64,000 nt of DNA from Pseudomonas helvetica (GTDB lineage: Bacteria; Pseudomonadota; Gammaproteobacteria; Pseudomonadales; Pseudomonadaceae): positions 5,839,001-5,903,000 of the forward strand of contig NZ_CP150917.1 in NCBI RefSeq assembly GCF_039908645.1, in the 5' to 3' direction. Below, one piece after another: positions 53,747 to 64,000 of this stretch. Under the pieces are notes generated by a model. That model was not told where the DNA came from and made no database searches. It was given only the letters and a program-made list of their open reading frames with translations. The stretch's first letter is position 1. Every line of letters begins with the position of its first letter. The position numbers were made by a program, and so were the translations under genes.

Positions 53747-54811
53747 TTAGTTAACCTTGGCGTTCAACTCACCTTTCAAATAACGCTGGAACATCGCTTC
53801 CAACGAGATCGGTTTGATCTTCGAAGCATTACCGGCAGTCCCGAACGCTTCATAACGTGCGATGCACACGTCGCGCATGGCCGTTACAGTGGCGCCGAAG
53901 AATTTACGCGGATCGAATTCGCTCGGGTTGGTGGCCATCAGGCGACGCATCGCGCCAGTGGAGGCCAGACGCAGGTCGGTGTCGATGTTGACCTTGCGCA
54001 CGCCGTACTTGATGCCTTCGACGATTTCTTCAACCGGTACGCCGTAGGTTTCTTTGATGTCGCCGCCGTACTGGTTGATGATCGCCAGCCACTCTTGCGG
54101 TACCGAAGAAGAACCGTGCATCACCAGGTGGGTGTTCGGGATGCGTTTGTGGATTTCCTTGATACGGTCGATAGCCAGCACGTCGCCGGTGGGTGGCTTG
54201 GTGAACTTGTAAGCGCCGTGGCTGGTGCCGATGGCGATGGCCAGGGCATCGACCTGGGTGCGTTTGACGAAGTCAGCGGCTTCTTCCGGGTCGGTGAGCA
54301 TTTGGCTGTGATCGAGCACGCCTTCTGCACCGATACCGTCTTCTTCACCGGCCATGCCGGTTTCCAGCGAACCCAGGCAACCCAGCTCGCCTTCTACCGA
54401 TACGCCACAGGCGTGAGCCATGGCTACGGTTTGTTGGGTGACACGGACGTTGTAGTCGTAGTCGGTCGGCGTCTTGCCGTCTTCGCCGAGGGAGCCGTCC
54501 ATCATCACCGAGCTGAAGCCCAGCTGGATCGAGCGCTGGCAGACGTCAGGGCTGGTGCCGTGGTCCTGGTGCATACACACCGGGATGTGCGGGAATTCTT
54601 CGATCGCCGCCAGAATCAGGTGACGCAGGAATGGCGCGCCAGCGTATTTACGGGCGCCGGCCGAAGCCTGGACGATCACCGGGGAGTCAGTCTTGTCAGC
54701 GGCTTCCATGATGGCGCGCATCTGCTCAAGGTTGTTGACGTTGAAGGCTGGAACGCCGTAGCCGAACTCGGCTGCGTGGTCCAGCATCTGGCGCATGCTG
54801 ATAAGTGCCAT
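53747..54811 (-). CDS. fba: Fructose-bisphosphate aldolase, class II
   Basis: A 354-residue class II aldolase of the Calvin-cycle/pseudomonad subtype. Zinc and substrate sites are seen in [44 protein letters not shown] and [26 protein letters not shown] is the phosphate loop. It interconverts fructose-1,6-bisphosphate with glyceraldehyde-3-phosphate and dihydroxyacetone phosphate; in pseudomonads it works mainly in the gluconeogenic direction. It is the last gene of the tktA-epd-pgk-fba group, but two lipoprotein genes and a REPIN separate it from pgk. Confidence 0.96.
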   Translation of the reverse strand: MALISMRQMLDHAAEFGYGVPAFNVNNLEQMRAIMEAADKTDSPVIVQASAGARKYAGAPFLRHLILAAIEEFPHIPVCMHQDHGTSPDVCQRSIQLGFSSVMMDGSLGEDGKTPTDYDYNVRVTQQTVAMAHACGVSVEGELGCLGSLETGMAGEEDGIGAEGVLDHSQMLTDPEEAADFVKRTQVDALAIAIGTSHGAYKFTKPPTGDVLAIDRIKEIHKRIPNTHLVMHGSSSVPQEWLAIINQYGGDIKETYGVPVEEIVEGIKYGVRKVNIDTDLRLASTGAMRRLMATNPSEFDPRKFFGATVTAMRDVCIARYEAFGTAGNASKIKPISLEAMFQRYLKGELNAKVN

Positions 54812-54952
54812 GGTGTGTGTCTCTCCCGGTTGAGGGTCGTTAATCGTGCAAGCCTGCCGTAGCGGCGGCTGCTATTCAAGTTAATGCAGATCGGGGGTAA
54901 GGCCGGCCTGCGAATCCGGTACAACATAAATCCTGTGTGTTACGAAGAACCC

Positions 54953-55084
54953 TGTGGCGAGCGAGCTTGCTCGCGCTCGGCTGCGAAGCAGTCGTAAACC
55001 AATTGACTCGGTCCTTCTGGATCGCTGAGTCGACTGGCTTTGTGACCGCTTCGCGCTCCAGCGGGAGCAAGCTCCCTCGCCACA
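54953..55084. repeat. REPIN between fba and the MliC-like gene
   Basis: Left arm altered (TGTGGCGAGCGAGCTTGCTCGCGC), right arm standard (GCGGGAGCAAGCTCCCTCGCC). It fills most of the 294-bp gap. Confidence 0.92.
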
Positions 55085-55105
55085 AAAGCTCTGTGATCAG
55101 CGGTG

Positions 55106-55438
55106 TTACTTGGCTTTACAGCCGCGGCCGATCAAATCGTTGGTGGCGACCCAGTACACCAGGCCTTCGTCATCTTTTACGTGAAACGCCAACTGGTCGT
55201 CGCTGTACAGCGAACCAGAGCCTGCCGGATCAAGCTTCAAGCGATGAACCTGGTCGTCGCTGAGCCGCACATCCACGGTGTTGTGCGTGGCGTCGGTGTA
55301 GCGCCAGTGCACGGGGGCCTGGCTATCGCAAACCCAGTTCGTCCAATTATCGGACGCAACAGGCGACGACGCGAACGGGTTCATAGTGGCGCAACCGGCA
55401 AGTACTGCCAGCGACCCCACGGCTATCAAGCCTTTCAT
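55106..55438 (-). CDS. MliC-like lysozyme inhibitor lipoprotein
   Basis: A 110-residue lipoprotein: signal MKGLIAVGSLAVLAGC with lipobox LAGC, then a domain with WVCDSQAPVHWRYTDA and VDVRLSDDQVHRLKL, ending in a second Cys (RGCKAK). This fits the MliC/PliC family, whose members block c-type lysozyme in the periplasm or outer membrane. The start at 55438 with GAGGA is preferred over the in-frame 55468. It shares an orientation and short spacing with the next small lipoprotein. Confidence 0.8.
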   Translation of the reverse strand: MKGLIAVGSLAVLAGCATMNPFASSPVASDNWTNWVCDSQAPVHWRYTDATHNTVDVRLSDDQVHRLKLDPAGSGSLYSDDQLAFHVKDDEGLVYWVATNDLIGRGCKAK

Positions 55439-55497
55439 CCATTTTCCTCGGCAGTCGGCACACGCCAACTGCGCTGGGTATCAGTGAGTCAGACCGG

Positions 55498-55719
55498 TCA
55501 AGGGCAACCATGTTCCTTGGCCGGGGTCCGTGTCTCGTATTTATCCAGGCCATCCGGCCCGGAACGCTTGTTGAGCACCGGGTTGGTTTCGGCTTGCCAG
55601 TCGGCCTGGTAACAGCCTTTGTCCGGCGCGCCGGTATCCGATTCCTGCGCGGCTTTCGGGGTGCTCCCGCAGCCGGCCAGTACACCCGCTGCGATCAATG
55701 TCGCTAACGTCTTGACCAT
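55498..55719 (-). CDS. Small lipoprotein of unknown function
   Basis: A 73-residue lipoprotein: MVKTLATLIAAGVLAGCGST with lipobox LAGC, then a Lys/Gly-rich region with two more Cys (DKGCYQADWQ and EHGCP). An AAAGGAG site precedes the ATG. It lies 34 bases after pgk and 59 bases before the MliC-like gene on the same strand. No family is recognised. Confidence 0.72.
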   Translation of the reverse strand: MVKTLATLIAAGVLAGCGSTPKAAQESDTGAPDKGCYQADWQAETNPVLNKRSGPDGLDKYETRTPAKEHGCP

Positions 55720-55753
55720 GTAAACACTCCTTTGCCTGGCCAATGGATGACCC

Positions 55754-56917
55754 TTAGGCCTTTGCGCGGCTTTCCAAGACTTCAACCGCTGGCAGCACTT
55801 TGCCTTCGACGAACTCGAGGAACGCGCCGCCGCCGGTAGAAATGTAGGAGATTTGATCCGCAACGCCATACTTATCGATGGCTGCCAGGGTGTCGCCGCC
55901 GCCCGCAATGGAGAACGCCGAGCTGTCTGCAATGGCCTGAGCCAGGACTTTGGTGCCGTTACCGAACTGGTCGAATTCGAATACGCCGACCGGGCCGTTC
56001 CACAGGATGGTTTTCGACGACTTCAGCAGTTCAGCGAAGTGCGCCGCAGTCTGTGGACCGATGTCCAGGATCATGTCGTCTGCCGCCACGTCGGCGATCA
56101 ACTTGACGGTCGCGGTCGCGCTTTCGGCGAATTCCTTGGCAACCACCACATCGACTGGCAACGGCACGCTGACTTTGGCTGCGATGGCGCGGGCGGTGTC
56201 CAGCAGGTCTGGCTCGTACAGCGATTTGCCGACCGGGTGACCGGCAGCGGCCAGGAAGGTGTTGGCGATACCGCCACCGACGATCAGCTGGTCGCAGATC
56301 TGGCTCAGGCTGTTCAGCACGTCGAGTTTGGTCGAGACCTTGGAGCCGGCGACGATGGCTGCCATTGGCTGGGCCGGGGCGCCAAGGGCTTTGCCCAGTG
56401 CGTCCAGCTCGGCAGCCAGCAACGGGCCAGCTGCAGCGACTTTGGCGAACTTGGCCACGCCGTGGGTCGAACCCTCGGCACGGTGAGCGGTGCCGAAGGC
56501 GTCCATCACGAACACGTCGCACAGGGCGGCATATTGCTTCGCCAGTTCGTCAGTGTTCTTTTTCTCGCCTTTGTTGAAGCGCACGTTCTCGAACAGCACG
56601 ATGTCGCCGGCCTTGACGTCAACGCCGTCCAGGTAGTCGGAGACCAGCGGCACTTCACGGCCCAGGGCCTTGCTCAGGTAGTCAGCGACTGGCTTGAGGC
56701 TGTTCTCGGTCGAGAACTCACCCTCGGTCGGACGGCCAAGATGCGAGCAAACCATCACCGCCGCGCCTTTTTCCAGGGCCAGCTTGATGGTCGGCAGCGA
56801 GGCCAGGATTCGCGCATCGCTGGTGACAACACCGTCCTTGACTGGGACGTTGAGGTCTTCGCGGATCAATACGCGCTTACCTTGCAGATCGAGGTCGGTC
56901 ATCTTCAACACGGTCAT
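55754..56917 (-). CDS. pgk: Phosphoglycerate kinase
   Basis: A 387-residue enzyme that transfers phosphate between 1,3-bisphosphoglycerate and ADP. Signatures: [15 protein letters not shown] at the N-terminus, [13 protein letters not shown], and [16 protein letters not shown] near the C-terminus. The start [13 protein letters not shown] at 56917 is the pseudomonad start; another in-frame ATG three codons upstream lies on the ribosome site. It is 25 bases downstream of epd. Confidence 0.96.
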   Translation of the reverse strand: MTVLKMTDLDLQGKRVLIREDLNVPVKDGVVTSDARILASLPTIKLALEKGAAVMVCSHLGRPTEGEFSTENSLKPVADYLSKALGREVPLVSDYLDGVDVKAGDIVLFENVRFNKGEKKNTDELAKQYAALCDVFVMDAFGTAHRAEGSTHGVAKFAKVAAAGPLLAAELDALGKALGAPAQPMAAIVAGSKVSTKLDVLNSLSQICDQLIVGGGIANTFLAAAGHPVGKSLYEPDLLDTARAIAAKVSVPLPVDVVVAKEFAESATATVKLIADVAADDMILDIGPQTAAHFAELLKSSKTILWNGPVGVFEFDQFGNGTKVLAQAIADSSAFSIAGGGDTLAAIDKYGVADQISYISTGGGAFLEFVEGKVLPAVEVLESRAKA

Positions 56918-56942
56918 GGGTCGCATTTCCTGGATAGCTGTT

Positions 56943-58028
56943 TTAGAGAGCAGGTTTTTTAGAAGCAGAGAGTTCAGAAACAGAGAGCTTGATAGCGGTT
57001 TGCAGATAGTGTCCTGCAACATCCAGCATTCGGTTGGCAAAACCCCATTCGTTGTCGAACCAGGCCAGTACGTTCACCAGCCTCGGGCCGGAAACACGGG
57101 TCTGACTGGCATCGACGATTGCCGAATGTGGGTCATGGTTGAAATCACAACTGGCATGAGGCAACTCGGTATAAGCCAAAAGCCCCTTGAGCGGGCCATA
57201 GGTGGCGGCCTCGCGCAGGATCCGGTTGACTTCACTCGCGTCAGTGTCGGTAACGGTTTGCATCGTGATGTCGAGGCAAGACACGTTGACCGTCGGCACG
57301 CGTACAGCTTTGGCCTGAATTCGCCCGGCAAGTTCCGGCAGCAGGCGTTCGATACCGCGCGCCAGGCCGGTGGACACCGGGATCACCGACTGAAACGCCG
57401 AACGGGTGCGGCGCAAGTCTTCGTGGTGGTAGGCGTCAATGACCGGCTGATCGTTCATCGCCGAGTGAATCGTGGTGATCGACACGTAGTCCAGGCCAAA
57501 GGCCTGATCCAGCAGGCGCAACAGCGGCACGCCGCAGTTGGTGGTGCAGGACGCGTTGGACACCAGCAGTTCATCGCCGGTCAGACACTCCTGATTGACG
57601 CCGTAGACGATGGTGGCGTCGACATCCGCTTCGCTGGCCATCGGCTGGGAAAACAGCACCCGCGGGGCGCCGGCGTCGAGGAAACGCTGGCCGTCTGCGC
57701 GCGTGTGGTAAGCACCGGAGCATTCAAGCACCAGATCGACGCCCAGCGACGCCCAATCGATGCCTTCGGGGGTGGCACTGCGCAGGACCTTCACGCAGTT
57801 GCCATTAATATGCAGACAATCGCCGTCAACCCTCACCTCACCGGGAAAACGCCCGTGGGTGGAGTCGAAGCGTGTCAGGTATTCGACGCTGGCCATGTCA
57901 GCCAGATCGTTGATTGCCACAATTTCAAACCCGGCAGCCGCCCCTCGCTCGAACAAAGCACGCAAGACGCAACGACCAATCCGGCCGTAGCCGTTGAGTG
58001 CAACTTTGTAAGGACGCGGTTGAGGCAT
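56943..58028 (-). CDS. epd: Erythrose-4-phosphate dehydrogenase
   Basis: A 361-residue GAPDH-like enzyme: GYGRIGR in the NAD fold, [16 protein letters not shown] with the catalytic Cys, and [20 protein letters not shown] at the end. Position between tktA and pgk is that of epd, which supplies 4-phosphoerythronate for pyridoxal phosphate synthesis. Its sequence cannot fully exclude a glyceraldehyde-3-phosphate dehydrogenase; no other gap gene is present here. Confidence 0.88.
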   Translation of the reverse strand: MPQPRPYKVALNGYGRIGRCVLRALFERGAAAGFEIVAINDLADMASVEYLTRFDSTHGRFPGEVRVDGDCLHINGNCVKVLRSATPEGIDWASLGVDLVLECSGAYHTRADGQRFLDAGAPRVLFSQPMASEADVDATIVYGVNQECLTGDELLVSNASCTTNCGVPLLRLLDQAFGLDYVSITTIHSAMNDQPVIDAYHHEDLRRTRSAFQSVIPVSTGLARGIERLLPELAGRIQAKAVRVPTVNVSCLDITMQTVTDTDASEVNRILREAATYGPLKGLLAYTELPHASCDFNHDPHSAIVDASQTRVSGPRLVNVLAWFDNEWGFANRMLDVAGHYLQTAIKLSVSELSASKKPAL

Positions 58029-58083
58029 GGGGTTCTCGATTACCGTGGTGAATCCGTCAGTTCAACGTTGAATGTTCCATTGT

Positions 58084-58190
58084 CATCGTCGGAACGCCGC
58101 CCGGGGCAAGCCTTGCTCCTACGGATAGATGATTGCCACGGGATTCGGGCACGACATCAATCTGTAGGAGCAAAGCTTGCCCGCGATGGC
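58084..58190. repeat. Hybrid REP-like pair between epd and tktA
   Basis: Right arm CTGTAGGAGCAAAGCTTGCC is standard. Left arm begins CATCGTCGGAACGCCGCCCG and continues GGGCAAGCCTTGCTCCTACG, the same hybrid as at 20285-20330. Confidence 0.75.
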
Positions 58191-58218
58191 TTCAGAACAG
58201 GCAATACTTCACCTGGAC

Positions 58219-60216
58219 TTAGTCTTCCAGCAGCTCTTCAGCCTGACCCAGGATGTTTTCCAGGGTGAAGCCGAACTCTTCGAACAAGGCAGGCGCAGGC
58301 GCCGACTCGCCGTAGGTGGTCATGCCGATGACGCGACCTTCCAGGCCCACGTATTTGTACCAGTAGTCCGCGTGTGCGGCCTCGATGGCGATACGGGCGC
58401 TGACCTGCAACGGCAGAACCGCTTGCTTGTAGCCGGCATCCTGAGCATCGAACACGCTGGTGCATGGCATGGAAACCACACGCACCTTGCGACCCTGCTC
58501 AGTCAGCTTGTCGTAGGCCTGAACGGCCAGGCCGACTTCCGAACCGGTGGAGATCAGGATCAGCTCAGGCTCGCCAGCGCAGTCCTTGAGCACATAACCA
58601 CCACGGTTGATCAGTTCGATCTGCACCGCGTCACGGGTTTGGTGCTGCAGGTTCTGACGCGAGAAGATCAGTGCCGTAGGACCGTCTTTACGCTCCAGGG
58701 CGTTCTTCCAGGCCACTGCCGATTCAACGGCATCGGCTGGACGCCAGGTGTCGAGGTTCGGCGTGCAGCGCAGGCTGGCCAGTTGTTCGATTGGCTGGTG
58801 AGTCGGACCGTCTTCGCCCAGACCGATGGAGTCGTGGGTGTAGACGTGGATCACGCGCTGCTTCATCAGGGCGGACATACGCACGGCGTTGCGGGCGTAT
58901 TCCATGAACATCAGGAAAGTTGCGCCGTAAGGCACCAGGCCGCCGTGCAGGGCAACGCCGTTCATGATGGCAGTCATGCCGAACTCGCGAACGCCGTAGT
59001 ACATGTAGTTGCCGCTGGCGTCTTCAGCGCTGACACCTTTGCAACCTTTCCACAGGGTCAGGTTGGAACCGGCCAGGTCAGCCGAACCGCCAAGCATTTC
59101 CGGCAGCAGCGGGCCGAACGCGTTCAGGGCGTTCTGGCTGGCTTTACGGCTGGCGATGGTTTCGCCCTTGGCTGCGACTTCAGCGATGTAGGCCGAGGCT
59201 TTTTCAGCGAAGTCTTCTGGCAGCTCACCGCTCAGACGACGGACCAGCTCGTTGGCCAGCTCCGGGAATTCGGCGGAGTAGGCAGCGAAACGCTGATCCC
59301 ACTCGGCTTCGACAGCGCGACCGGCTTCCTTGGCGTCCCACTCGGCATAGATGTCGGCCGGGATTTCGAACGGGCCGTAGTTCCACTTCAGCGCAGTGCG
59401 GGTCAAGGCGATTTCCGCGTCACCCAGTGGGGCACCGTGGCAATCTTCCTTGCCTTGCTTGTTCGGCGAACCGAAGCCGATGGTGGTTTTGCAGCAGATC
59501 AGCGTCGGTTGCGCGCTTTTGCGTGCCGTCTCGATCGCGATCTTGATCTCTTCCGGGTCGTGACCGTCAACGTTGCGGATCACTTGCCAGTTGTAGGCTT
59601 CGAAACGCTTCGGGGTGTCATCGGTGAACCAGCCTTCGACTTCGCCGTCGATGGAGATGCCGTTGTCATCGTAGAAAGCGATCAGTTTGCCCAGGCCCAG
59701 GGTACCGGCCAGGGAGCTGACTTCGTGGGAAATGCCTTCCATCATGCAGCCATCACCCAGGAACACATAGGTGTGGTGGTCGACAACGTTGTGACCTGGA
59801 CGGTTGAACTGCGCCGCCAGGACTTTTTCTGCCAGGGCAAAGCCCACGGCGTTGGCCAGGCCCTGACCCAACGGGCCAGTGGTGGTTTCAACACCCGGGG
59901 TGTAACCGAGTTCCGGGTGGCCCGGTGTGCGGCTGTGCAGTTGGCGGAAGTTTTTCAGGTCATCGATCGACAGGTCGTAGCCGGTCAGGTGCAGCAACGA
60001 GTAAAGCAACATCGAGCCGTGACCGTTGGACAGGATGAACCGGTCGCGGTCGGCAAACGATGGATTGCTCGGGTTGTGCTTGAGGTAGTCACGCCAAAGC
60101 ACTTCGGCGATATCCGCCATACCCATAGGGGCACCGGGATGGCCGCTGTTGGCTTTTTGCACGGCATCCATGCTGAGGGCACGAATGGCGTTGGCACGCT
60201 CACGACGGCTGGGCAT
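58219..60216 (-). CDS. tktA: Transketolase
   Basis: A 665-residue thiamine diphosphate enzyme: [20 protein letters not shown] at the N-terminus, [18 protein letters not shown] (ThDP/Mg motif GDG-x2-EG), and [20 protein letters not shown] in the pyrimidine domain. It moves two-carbon ketol units in the pentose phosphate pathway. ATG at 60216 with AGGAG is the start. It diverges from the ArsR-methyltransferase gene. Confidence 0.96.
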   Translation of the reverse strand: MPSRRERANAIRALSMDAVQKANSGHPGAPMGMADIAEVLWRDYLKHNPSNPSFADRDRFILSNGHGSMLLYSLLHLTGYDLSIDDLKNFRQLHSRTPGHPELGYTPGVETTTGPLGQGLANAVGFALAEKVLAAQFNRPGHNVVDHHTYVFLGDGCMMEGISHEVSSLAGTLGLGKLIAFYDDNGISIDGEVEGWFTDDTPKRFEAYNWQVIRNVDGHDPEEIKIAIETARKSAQPTLICCKTTIGFGSPNKQGKEDCHGAPLGDAEIALTRTALKWNYGPFEIPADIYAEWDAKEAGRAVEAEWDQRFAAYSAEFPELANELVRRLSGELPEDFAEKASAYIAEVAAKGETIASRKASQNALNAFGPLLPEMLGGSADLAGSNLTLWKGCKGVSAEDASGNYMYYGVREFGMTAIMNGVALHGGLVPYGATFLMFMEYARNAVRMSALMKQRVIHVYTHDSIGLGEDGPTHQPIEQLASLRCTPNLDTWRPADAVESAVAWKNALERKDGPTALIFSRQNLQHQTRDAVQIELINRGGYVLKDCAGEPELILISTGSEVGLAVQAYDKLTEQGRKVRVVSMPCTSVFDAQDAGYKQAVLPLQVSARIAIEAAHADYWYKYVGLEGRVIGMTTYGESAPAPALFEEFGFTLENILGQAEELLED

Positions 60217-60423
60217 CGCTGTTCTCCTGCTGATACTGAATCGAGAGTGAATAAAACGAAACGGAAAAAAGGCGAGCATTTTCCCTCAGCGGACAGCCTC
60301 GGGGCAATGACAGATAGTCATCTGGAGACGTTTTTCCCACGGATAACGACGGTTTCGGGTGATGAAACCTTTCCGCTGTACGTTTGTAGAGTTAATCATC
60401 CCGTGAGAAGTGCCATCCATCGA

Positions 60424-60449
60424 GCAATATCAAAACTTTTTGATATTGC
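60424..60449. promoter_or_regulatory. Large palindrome upstream of the ArsR-methyltransferase gene, probable autoregulatory operator
   Basis: GCAATATCAAAA (60424-60435) and TTTTGATATTGC (60438-60449) are perfect 12-bp arms around a CT centre, 41 bp before the ATG. An ArsR-type dimer is a natural binder. Members of the SahR group control methionine-cycle genes by such sites. Confidence 0.65.
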
Positions 60450-60489
60450 CCTTGCGGGGATTTCTACGCATCACTAGACTGCTGGCCTT

Positions 60490-61485
60490 ATGAACTTACG
60501 CGTGCCTTCCATTCGCCATGACGATTGCGATGAGCTGGCGGCCTTGTGCAAGGCCGGCGGCGATCCGTTGCGGCTGAACGTTTTGCGCGCACTGGCCAAC
60601 GATTCGTTCGGCGTGCTGGAGCTGGCGCAAATTTTCGCCACCGGCCAATCGGGCATGAGCCACCACTTGAAGGTGCTGGCCCAGGCTGAGCTGGTAGCGA
60701 CCCGCCGTGAAGGTAACGCGATTTTTTACCGTCGCGCCCTGCCCCACACCGAATTGTTGGGCGGCAAGCTGCATGCAGCACTGCTCGACGAAGTGGACAA
60801 CCTGACCCTGCCCAGCGATGTGCAGGCGCGGATCAGCCAGGTCCACGGACAACGAGCCGCTGCCAGCCAGGACTTTTTCTCACGGGTTGCGGAAAAATTT
60901 CGCGCCCAGCAAGACTTGATCGCCGGCTTGGCGCAATACCGTGAAAGCGTGCTGACCCTGCTCGACAAGTTGAGCTTCAGCGAAGGTGCCACGGCGATTG
61001 AAGTCGGCCCCGGCGACGGCAGTTTTCTGCCGGAACTGGCGCGCCGCTTCAGCCAGGTCACAGCGCTCGACAACAGCCCGGCGATGCTCGAACTGGCGCG
61101 CCAGGTCTGCGAACGTGAAAAGCTGGCTAACGTCAGCCTGCAATTGGCCGATGCATTGGATGGCGTAAGCCTTGAGGCCAATTGCGTTGTACTGAACATG
61201 GTCTTGCACCATTTCGCCGCGCCAGCCGATGCGCTCAAGCACATGGCCGACTTGCTGCAACCAGGCGGTAGCCTGTTAGTGACAGAGTTATGTAGCCACA
61301 ACCAAAGTTGGGCCAAGGAGGCCTGCGGTGATCTTTGGTTGGGGTTTGAACAGGACGATTTGGCCCGTTGGGCCACCGCTGCGGGACTCGTTCCCGGGGA
61401 AAGCCTCTATGTAGGCTTACGTAATGGTTTCCAGATCCAGGTCCGCCACTTTCAGCGACCGGCTGGCGACACTCACCATCGGTAA
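60490..61485 (+). CDS. ArsR-family regulator fused to a SAM-dependent methyltransferase
   Basis: A 331-residue two-domain protein. Residues 1-100 are a winged-helix ArsR domain (FGVLELAQIFATGQSGMSHH then LKVLAQAELVATRREGNAIFYRR). Residues 140-330 are a class I methyltransferase (VGPGDGSFLPELARRFSQVTALDNSPAML). It lies 18 bases before metK on the same strand, as in P. aeruginosa, so it probably senses S-adenosylmethionine or S-adenosylhomocysteine and controls metK. No metal-binding Cys pair of classical ArsR is seen in the helix, so metal sensing is unlikely. Confidence 0.85.
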   Translation: MNLRVPSIRHDDCDELAALCKAGGDPLRLNVLRALANDSFGVLELAQIFATGQSGMSHHLKVLAQAELVATRREGNAIFYRRALPHTELLGGKLHAALLDEVDNLTLPSDVQARISQVHGQRAAASQDFFSRVAEKFRAQQDLIAGLAQYRESVLTLLDKLSFSEGATAIEVGPGDGSFLPELARRFSQVTALDNSPAMLELARQVCEREKLANVSLQLADALDGVSLEANCVVLNMVLHHFAAPADALKHMADLLQPGGSLLVTELCSHNQSWAKEACGDLWLGFEQDDLARWATAAGLVPGESLYVGLRNGFQIQVRHFQRPAGDTHHR

Positions 61486-61503
61486 ATTCAGGAAAACATC
61501 GAG

Positions 61504-62694
61504 ATGAGCGAATACTCCCTTTTCACCTCCGAGTCCGTGTCTGAAGGGCATCCGGACAAAATCGCCGACCAGATTTCTGATGCGGTGCTGGACGCCATCA
61601 TTGCTGAAGACAAGTTCGCCCGTGTGGCGTGCGAGACTCTGGTGAAAACGGGCGTGGCGATCATCGCCGGCGAAGTCACCACCTCGGCCTGGGTCGATCT
61701 GGAAGACATCGTCCGCAACGTGATCCTCGACATCGGCTACAACAGCTCGAACGTCGGCTTCGACGGCGCGACCTGCGGCGTGATGAACATCATCGGCAAG
61801 CAGTCCCCCGACATCAACCAGGGTGTTGATCGTGCCAAGCCTGAAGACCAGGGCGCCGGCGACCAGGGCCTGATGTTCGGCTACGCCAGCAACGAAACCG
61901 ACGTGCTGATGCCAGCACCGATCACCTTCTCGCACCAACTGGTTCAGCGCCAGGCCGAAGCCCGCAAGTCCGGCCTGCTGCCTTGGCTGCGTCCAGACGC
62001 CAAGTCGCAAGTGACCTGCCGCTACGAAAACGGCAAGGTTGTCGGTATCGACGCCGTTGTACTGTCGACCCAGCACAACCCGGAAGTATCCTACAAAGAC
62101 CTGCGCGAAGGCGTGATGGAACTGATCGTCAAGCACGTGCTGCCTGCCGAGCTGCTGTCCAAGGACACCCAGTTCCACATCAACCCGACTGGCCAGTTCA
62201 TTATCGGTGGCCCGGTGGGCGACTGCGGCCTGACCGGTCGCAAGATCATCGTTGACAGCTACGGCGGCATGGCCCGTCACGGCGGCGGCGCGTTCTCCGG
62301 TAAAGATCCATCGAAGGTTGACCGTTCGGCTGCCTACGCCGGTCGTTATGTGGCCAAGAACATCGTGGCTGCCGGCCTGGCCGAGCGTTGCGAGATTCAG
62401 GTTTCCTACGCCATCGGCGTCGCTCAACCGACTTCGATTTCGTTGAACACCTTCGGCACCGGCAAGATCAGCGACGACAAGATCGTCAAACTGGTCCGCG
62501 AAGTGTTCGACCTGCGTCCATACGCAATCACCACCATGCTCGACCTGCTGCACCCGATGTACCAGGACACCGCTGCGTACGGCCACTTCGGTCGCACCCC
62601 GGAAATCAAAACCGTGGGCGACGATACGTTCACCACGTTCACCTGGGAAAAAACCGACCGCGCCGACGCCCTGCGCGCTGCTGCCGGCCTGTAA
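61504..62694 (+). CDS. metK: S-adenosylmethionine synthetase
   Basis: A 396-residue enzyme making S-adenosylmethionine from methionine and ATP. Signatures: [20 protein letters not shown] at the N-terminus, [12 protein letters not shown] (ATP-binding hexapeptide) and [20 protein letters not shown] (P-loop-like). It lies 18 bases after the ArsR-methyltransferase gene and is followed by a strong terminator. Confidence 0.97.
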   Translation: MSEYSLFTSESVSEGHPDKIADQISDAVLDAIIAEDKFARVACETLVKTGVAIIAGEVTTSAWVDLEDIVRNVILDIGYNSSNVGFDGATCGVMNIIGKQSPDINQGVDRAKPEDQGAGDQGLMFGYASNETDVLMPAPITFSHQLVQRQAEARKSGLLPWLRPDAKSQVTCRYENGKVVGIDAVVLSTQHNPEVSYKDLREGVMELIVKHVLPAELLSKDTQFHINPTGQFIIGGPVGDCGLTGRKIIVDSYGGMARHGGGAFSGKDPSKVDRSAAYAGRYVAKNIVAAGLAERCEIQVSYAIGVAQPTSISLNTFGTGKISDDKIVKLVREVFDLRPYAITTMLDLLHPMYQDTAAYGHFGRTPEIKTVGDDTFTTFTWEKTDRADALRAAAGL

Positions 62695-62711
62695 GACTTT
62701 CCTGGCTGCAC

Positions 62712-62747
62712 AAAAAGCCCCGCACGGTTCGCCGTGCGGGGCTTTTT
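62712..62747 (+). terminator. Terminator of metK
   Basis: AAAAAGCCCCGCACGG, loop TTCG, CCGTGCGGGGCTTTTT: perfect 16-bp arms 17 bases after the stop. Confidence 0.95.
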
Positions 62748-62780
62748 CATGGGCGCTGGTCCGGTCTGGACACACCCTGA

Positions 62781-64000
<1,220 letters not shown>

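Noticed and set aside
6783..55084. CRISPR array
   Set aside because: The repeated units are single inverted pairs scattered over 48 kb with no spacers and no cas genes.
58177..60477. Long open frame opposite tktA (766 codons)
   Set aside because: The minus strand encodes an intact transketolase; the frame is a by-product of codon bias.

Overview
The window is about 64 kb of a high-G+C gammaproteobacterial chromosome, almost certainly from the Pseudomonas fluorescens group. The evidence is the gene content and order (choline/carnitine catabolism genes in the order known from P. aeruginosa; metK, ArsR-methyltransferase, tktA, epd, pgk, fba) and the many REPIN-type palindromes with arms of the form GTGGCGAGGGAGCTTGCTCCC that are typical of fluorescent pseudomonads. 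No tRNA, rRNA, CRISPR array, insertion sequence or prophage was seen.

1-10.6 kb: glycine betaine to glycine. gbcA (betaine demethylase oxygenase) lies on the + strand. The opposite strand carries a long operon: M19 dipeptidase, V4R-like protein, dgcA, dgcB, etfA, etfB, GNAT. Between them (1.5-2.1 kb) is a gene-free stretch with three diverged repeats, each centred on a DnaA-box-like TTATCCACA.

10.8-14.2 kb: an accessory block interrupting the quaternary-amine genes: LprI-like protein, tyrosinase with a small overlapping upstream ORF, DUF3010 protein, and a lone AAA ATPase with an AT-rich palindromic promoter.

14.2-34.4 kb: carnitine and choline genes. cdhR diverges from caiX-cdhC-cdhA-cdhB-gamma-butyrobetaine hydroxylase; then a small unknown gene, gbdR with a clear sigma-54 promoter, L-serine dehydratase, the choline/betaine/carnitine importer cbcXWV, betT, and betI-betB-betA with a perfect 20-bp BetI operator. 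Together they import choline, carnitine and betaine and oxidise them through glycine betaine, dimethylglycine and sarcosine to glycine; serine dehydratase can take the carbon on to pyruvate.

34.6-51.7 kb: mixed housekeeping and accessory genes: RraA-like protein, a TldD/TldE pair, MFS exporter, DbpA helicase, HI0933-family flavoprotein, YccS-like protein, solute-binding protein, ElaA, winged-helix protein, YgjP-like peptidase, a REC-PAS-GGDEF-EAL protein, a PL7 alginate lyase without signal peptide, and a small DUF6124-like gene behind a strongly structured leader.

52-64 kb: an LpxO-like hydroxylase, then a roughly 850-bp insert bounded by a diverged duplicate of the fba terminator and gene end and carrying one orphan gene, then fba, two small lipoproteins, pgk, epd and tktA, and divergently an ArsR-methyltransferase fusion with metK. 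The window ends inside ligB.

The most unusual items are the DnaA-box repeat cluster, the fba gene-end duplication with its orphan gene, the structured leader before the DUF6124-like gene, a multi-hairpin region and a likely sigma-54 plus palindrome control region upstream of gbdR, and a possible antisense-strand sRNA near 20.4-20.6 kb.
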